Assembly: GCA_028821605.1 (NCBI GenBank)
Contig: JAPPFM010000030.1
Location: 1-64,000 of the forward strand
Direction of reading: 5' to 3'
Source: Candidatus Poribacteria bacterium
GTDB taxonomy: Bacteria; Poribacteria; WGA-4E; WGA-3G
Length of the DNA: 64,000 bases
The notes under the pieces were generated by a model. The model saw nothing but the letters and a program-made list of their open reading frames with translations. It searched no databases and was not told the origin of the DNA. This document shows positions 61,401-64,000 of this stretch, piece by piece. Every line of letters starts with the position of its first letter. The first letter of the stretch is position 1. The position numbers and the translations under genes were made by a program.

Positions 61401-64000
61401 TGTCCGTTCGCTTCCGCCTTTTGAATACGTACAAATTCTGAATCAAAGTTCATATCTACACGAAGTCTCTCCAGTGTGATAGCCGGGATATAAGAGGCAA
61501 AGCGGATCGGACGCTTTCCTACTGTTTCAGCGTATAGTAGCGCAAGAGGTTCAGCGAGCGTGCCGCCAATCTCCATTGAAGTCTCTAAAATCCCAGTTAT
61601 TCCGTTACCGGAGCCAAAATTATCGATAGCTTCCATCGGCAAGGTGGCGAGATCCAAAGCAATTGTATTGACGCGGAGGTGTAATTCCGAGTTGTTAACT
61701 TTCTCCGAGTCAACATCAATGTGTCCTCCCAGAGTAACGTCGTTACCGAGGAGTTTGAAAGCACAATCCTCAAGACGCAGCGTCTCCTCTTGATATATTA
61801 TTGCACCCCCGGCATCCGTTACGTCAATATCGCCAACTTCTGTTTCTAACGTGAGTGCTGGGATTGCCCATTCTAAGTTGACAATGGGTTCGAGAGATGT
61901 TCCGGTCACTTTCAAATCGTAACGAGCAGTACCGGCTTGCAGCATACCAAGCGGAAGTCCCAACGCGTTTCCAAATGGCGGCAGCGCGAACTCATCGGAT
62001 ACAGCATGCAGATTCATCGCCTCGCTTTTTGCATCGAATGTTCCTGTCAATCCAATAAACGGTGATTTGTCTTCGGAGGTCCTTAGAGAGAGCGCGTCAA
62101 TTGTCCATTCGTCGTCTTTGAGATGCAAGCGAATCGGTTCAGTATTTGTGAATTCAATTCGATGGTCTGCCGTGTTCTCGTAGCGAAGTTGAGAAGTGGT
62201 TACGAGAACGTTGACATCGTAGGGATAAATCTGCTTTTTGTCGGATGCAGCGGTTTTGTCTTCGGGTGATGGTGCCAGGTCCTGCAATGTTCCACTTATC
62301 GATGCACTGCCATCAGCGGTACCTATAACCGATGCAAGCGCAGGGTGCAAGATGCTCAGAATCGGTTTAACCACAAATGCTTCGTTCTCTGCTGTGAAAT
62401 GGTAGGGGTTTCCGGTATCCATACTGACGTAACCCCGAATCTGGCTCGTTCCGTCAAACCCGTGTCCATGGAAATCAAAAATATCGGGTTCACCGGTGGT
62501 GTTTTTCCGTTCTATGAGTTTACCGAGCAGGGAAACATCACCGAGCAAATGTTTGGTGCCGCGTCCGTTATTTAAGAAAGTTACGTCTGAGAAATCGAGT
62601 TCAACCCGAAAATCGGCCCCATGCTCAACAAATTGATGAACGTCAGGTTTTCTAAGCACTCCAACAACTCGAACATCGAATTCTCCTTCAAAGGGAAAAT
62701 CGGAGATGTTTGCTGCTTTCGCAATCTCCTCAAAGCGTACAGGGGCATCGCTTTCGAGGAGGAAGTCGTAATCAGAGTTGGGAGCAACCGAAATATTGAG
62801 CGTAACTTGCTGTCCGCGTGTTGTTATCTTAAAGTTCGGCAGTGTGACGTTGTAATCCTCAATTTCTAAAGGGAGCGTTAGGGGATCTAAATGGACCCCC
62901 CATGCCACGCCTTTGGTGACACTGAAATTCGCCCTGCCATCCAGATTGATGAGCGTTCCATCTAATTTGAGTTCGCCCCTGACCTCACCATCTACCGGAT
63001 ATTCTGCGCCTAATAGGACCCTTGGATAATGTTGAACGTAGACAGGATCGGCGACAATGCTGAAATTCGCAGGGAATTCGCCTTCAACGTCCACAGTGCC
63101 GGTGATTGTTGCGCGACTCTCATATTCGGTTTCAGTCGTTATCAGTTGTCGGTTGTCAGCCATCAGTGAAGAGGCACTTGATACATCGTCCCCCTCTTTA
63201 ACTGATAACTTTTCTATCGTATTTTTCGTCAGCAAGCCCTTTTCAATAAATACCTTGCCATCGTGATAACGAAAATCACCCGTCAGCAGACCGATCGGGA
63301 TGTCGTTAAAGGTTGCCTCTGGAATCTCTATGGATCCCTTCAGTATGCCGTCGGACAGCTGCGCGGACAATTCGGCTGTCCCGCCAATATCGGCACTTTT
63401 GGCAAGCTTCATTAGGTCGTCAAAGTTGACACCGGACAGCCGAATATCTAAAATATCTTGCTGTGCTAAGGGGAAGGGTCCCGTAATGTTAATCTCGGTT
63501 TCATCAAGGTTACCATCGACCGTCAGATTGCCATCTGCTATTGTGCAGTCAAGCACTGAATCCTCAAATTTAATTTCGTCGAGAGTCGTCTCCATCACTG
63601 CTATCTGGCTGTCAAATTTGAGGCTTGAGAGGTCTGCGCTATTGCCGTTGAATTCGGCGGTTCCTGAGAGGACTCCTGTGCTATCTGCGAGGTTCTCTGG
63701 GAGTTTCACGAACATTGACAGGAACGGTATCAGTTGTACTTCTGTACCAGACCATTTCCCCTTGTAGTTAAAGGGGTGATTTACGAGTTGTTGAAATTGC
63801 TTCAATAGGTTGCCTTCCAGTGGGTTTTCTAACGTAACGCTCCCGTCACTGGTCATAGTGCCATCGGCAACTTGTACATGAAATGTTTTTAGTGTGAATG
63901 TTGGTGTGGGTTCAGAATTGAAATTCGCTTCAACATTGAGATCCGCCAACGCTATGCTGGCGAGGATTGTATCCTCGCCTGTCTGCGAATTGTTCTTAGC
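58451..64000 (-). CDS. tamB: TamB-like translocation/assembly protein, 5' end outside the window
   Basis: At least 1,849 residues, open to the window's right edge. The whole is a long beta-rich AsmA/TamB-type repeat (alternating strands such as LTGTFDAKSEAMNLHA, DNTVTLSEAFIL-like), ending in the typical DUF490 C-terminus: GNVSVLRGKVGFFAQTFEI, DFNPVLNVHLQTP, LTDEDITAFLFR and GIDVELKGRF. E. coli TamB is 1,259 residues; this one is much longer. It bridges the periplasm for outer-membrane protein assembly or lipid transport. Two repeat elements lie in frame within it (61332-61362 and 63138-63209). Confidence 0.85.
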   Translation of the reverse strand, partial: AKNNSQTGEDTILASIALADLNVEANFNSEPTPTFTLKTFHVQVADGTMTSDGSVTLENPLEGNLLKQFQQLVNHPFNYKGKWSGTEVQLIPFLSMFVKLPENLADSTGVLSGTAEFNGNSADLSSLKFDSQIAVMETTLDEIKFEDSVLDCTIADGNLTVDGNLDETEINITGPFPLAQQDILDIRLSGVNFDDLMKLAKSADIGGTAELSAQLSDGILKGSIEIPEATFNDIPIGLLTGDFRYHDGKVFIEKGLLTKNTIEKLSVKEGDDVSSASSLMADNRQLITTETEYESRATITGTVDVEGEFPANFSIVADPVYVQHYPRVLLGAEYPVDGEVRGELKLDGTLINLDGRANFSVTKGVAWGVHLDPLTLPLEIEDYNVTLPNFKITTRGQQVTLNISVAPNSDYDFLLESDAPVRFEEIAKAANISDFPFEGEFDVRVVGVLRKPDVHQFVEHGADFRVELDFSDVTFLNNGRGTKHLLGDVSLLGKLIERKNTTGEPDIFDFHGHGFDGTSQIRGYVSMDTGNPYHFTAENEAFVVKPILSILHPALASVIGTADGSASISGTLQDLAPSPEDKTAASDKKQIYPYDVNVLVTTSQLRYENTADHRIEFTNTEPIRLHLKDDEWTIDALSLRTSEDKSPFIGLTGTFDAKSEAMNLHAVSDEFALPPFGNALGLPLGMLQAGTARYDLKVTGTSLEPIVNLEWAIPALTLETEVGDIDVTDAGGAIIYQEETLRLEDCAFKLLGNDVTLGGHIDVDSEKVNNSELHLRVNTIALDLATLPMEAIDNFGSGNGITGILETSMEIGGTLAEPLALLYAETVGKRPIRFASYIPAITLERLRVDMNFDSEFVRIQKAEANGQMGDGTYLAEGKAVVGFGSPNPYNYFEIDVSASQVEIGSYGVASGYVKLSGTDLDPQRITVISEINKLELDGYDFRLTNSAPLQFRYDPSGITEAAETLAVHIPLQLTSPKMTALMNIDIGGTLDAPNITTGWNGTLNQKEWTGNIQYRNSQIELIGITVKDGTDMLTLTGVIPFNLTFVAMDISERFLAEPINMRLRSSELPLNFFPGIDTFFSEADGTIDIDLALQGTSRDPYIMGNVSLEAPQLHLKSFHEPIQNMKMRLKANDGAIDVTELQFDIGRGYCILQQGRLALDGLTPKDFTLAGLRFELFPLGSTVQHSLPPDLLEEVEGYLSMTLNELTVPLDSFLTSEENMPLQIQEIPSLADLVAVSSADLLIKSVRLSFKALNRHYDFQDPQPIQIFLNDGTVTLSEAFILENEYSFPVKQTFTDEDEEPAEIVGNVRTIEEAKTTLSIDAESKWSVNGEFDGALRFKNFDVLAITEAWPAPYRITGALSGSLQMSGTSENPKITLRRHENEPAELYLYDVPIDLRWRIRYQNGKWEISERRYLKATFGENQLNFSWSMPYQLELIPFFTALQQSAEKVWTEFQQTPMRGILDIAVEDLDMLRFVVPGLRTTTGTSEMHVELTGTMETPEANGGILFKNVGFELPDAGINIENIEGKLQLSEKGASITQFDGMLNGGNFSVKGSMTAPPDRRIWQTPPTLEMQANLTSMVFEQQGQYRVDLDSTEFSLQGELLRPRLTGNLHINGGYYQQNWEIVRDWLTGVSVKETDILLDYPILRDLHLDVDINIPNNFRVLSSITGPTDIEIGCLGELIGPINRPVFSGNVSVLRGKVGFFAQTFEIVEGSTISNQSTVDFNPVLNVHLQTPNRIRGILPRNETTVDLQVFGALTGTLNNPNFTLSASSETTTEVLTDEDITAFLFRNPALSGEFGRFTFSLHRPFEENVRSISAEYPLGKNISIKIETNEKREHGIDVELKGRF
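61332..61362. repeat. 31-base palindrome in frame inside tamB
   Basis: TTGTAGGG/CCCTACAA outer arms and TTGGGT/ACCCAA inner arms form a near-perfect hairpin within the coding sequence, encoding VVGFGSPNPYN. The flanking protein text on both sides reads as continuous TamB. Confidence 0.7.
63138..63209. repeat. 72-base interspersed element in frame inside tamB
   Basis: GTTATCAGTT (63138-63147) and AACTGATAAC (63200-63209) are perfect 10-base terminal inverted repeats, with gaagagg / cctcttt inside, the hallmarks of the family at 52353, 53601, 55018 and 58300. At 72 bases it adds 24 codons with no frame change (about ISVKEGDDVSSASSLMADNR). Confidence 0.78.

Overview
The window looks like a chromosomal stretch of an uncultured Gram-negative-type bacterium, most likely from or near Candidatus Poribacteria. 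The lineage call is an inference. It rests on the secreted-protein tail PNPFNPETWIPYQL followed by a FlgD-like Ig segment at 22.7-23.0 kb, a dockerin pair in the same protein, LamG, NHL-propeller and CARDB secreted proteins, an outer-membrane TamA/TamB pair at the right end, and many short interspersed palindromic repeats. No rRNA or tRNA gene and no CRISPR array was seen.

Layout. 0-0.6 kb: the first codons of an IS3-type transposase beside a decayed gene. 0.8-3.1 kb: a carbamoyltransferase (argF-like) behind a consensus promoter, then threonine synthase. 3.2-8.1 kb: three secreted proteins, one with a squalene-cyclase-like barrel between CARDB domains. 8.1-9.7 kb: FmdB-type zinc ribbon and DNA polymerase III delta (holA) with a large insert. 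9.8-12.2 kb: a minimal tyrosine recombinase followed by a tandemly duplicated pair of small membrane coiled-coil proteins. 12.2-17.1 kb (minus strand): hisZ-like, hisG, hisS and a lipoprotein phosphoesterase in one run. 17.6-28.3 kb: a GT-C type membrane glycosyltransferase, a solitary DNA methyltransferase, secreted propeller and metallopeptidase-like proteins, a zeta-type kinase with its small partner, and an anaerobic sulfatase-maturase-like radical SAM enzyme.

28.3-36.3 kb (plus strand) is the most unusual segment: an Eco57I-like N6-adenine methylase overlapping a histone-deacetylase-family hydrolase, then two paralogous DUF262 (GmrSD/ParB-like) proteins. The second is fused to a decayed DUF1524-like region and seven S1 RNA-binding domains, the last two of which are almost identical in DNA. 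This looks like an undescribed defence-type or regulatory RNA-linked protein.

36.4-42.4 kb (minus strand) is the conserved translation cluster infC-rpmI-rplT-pheS-pheT followed by ubiE. infC appears to start at an AUA codon, and pheST is preceded by a phenylalanine T-box leader with a UUC specifier. 43.2-49.6 kb carries an oxidoreductase, a zinc alcohol dehydrogenase, endonuclease IV, two tiny metal-binding proteins, Obg and ProB. 49.7-54.7 kb is a DUF6807 protein with a nucleoside/simple-sugar ABC importer (ATPase plus two permeases, no binding protein in view). 55.1-64 kb is tamA-tamB on the minus strand, with tamB running off the window.

A second theme is interspersed repeats. One family (ends like AATAGTTATC/GATAACTATT) sits directly at stop codons of the ABC ATPase, tamA and tamB. 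Palindromic or repeat-derived segments also lie in frame inside conserved genes (ubiE, the ABC ATPase, pheT, and tamB twice), adding peptide segments without breaking the reading frame.
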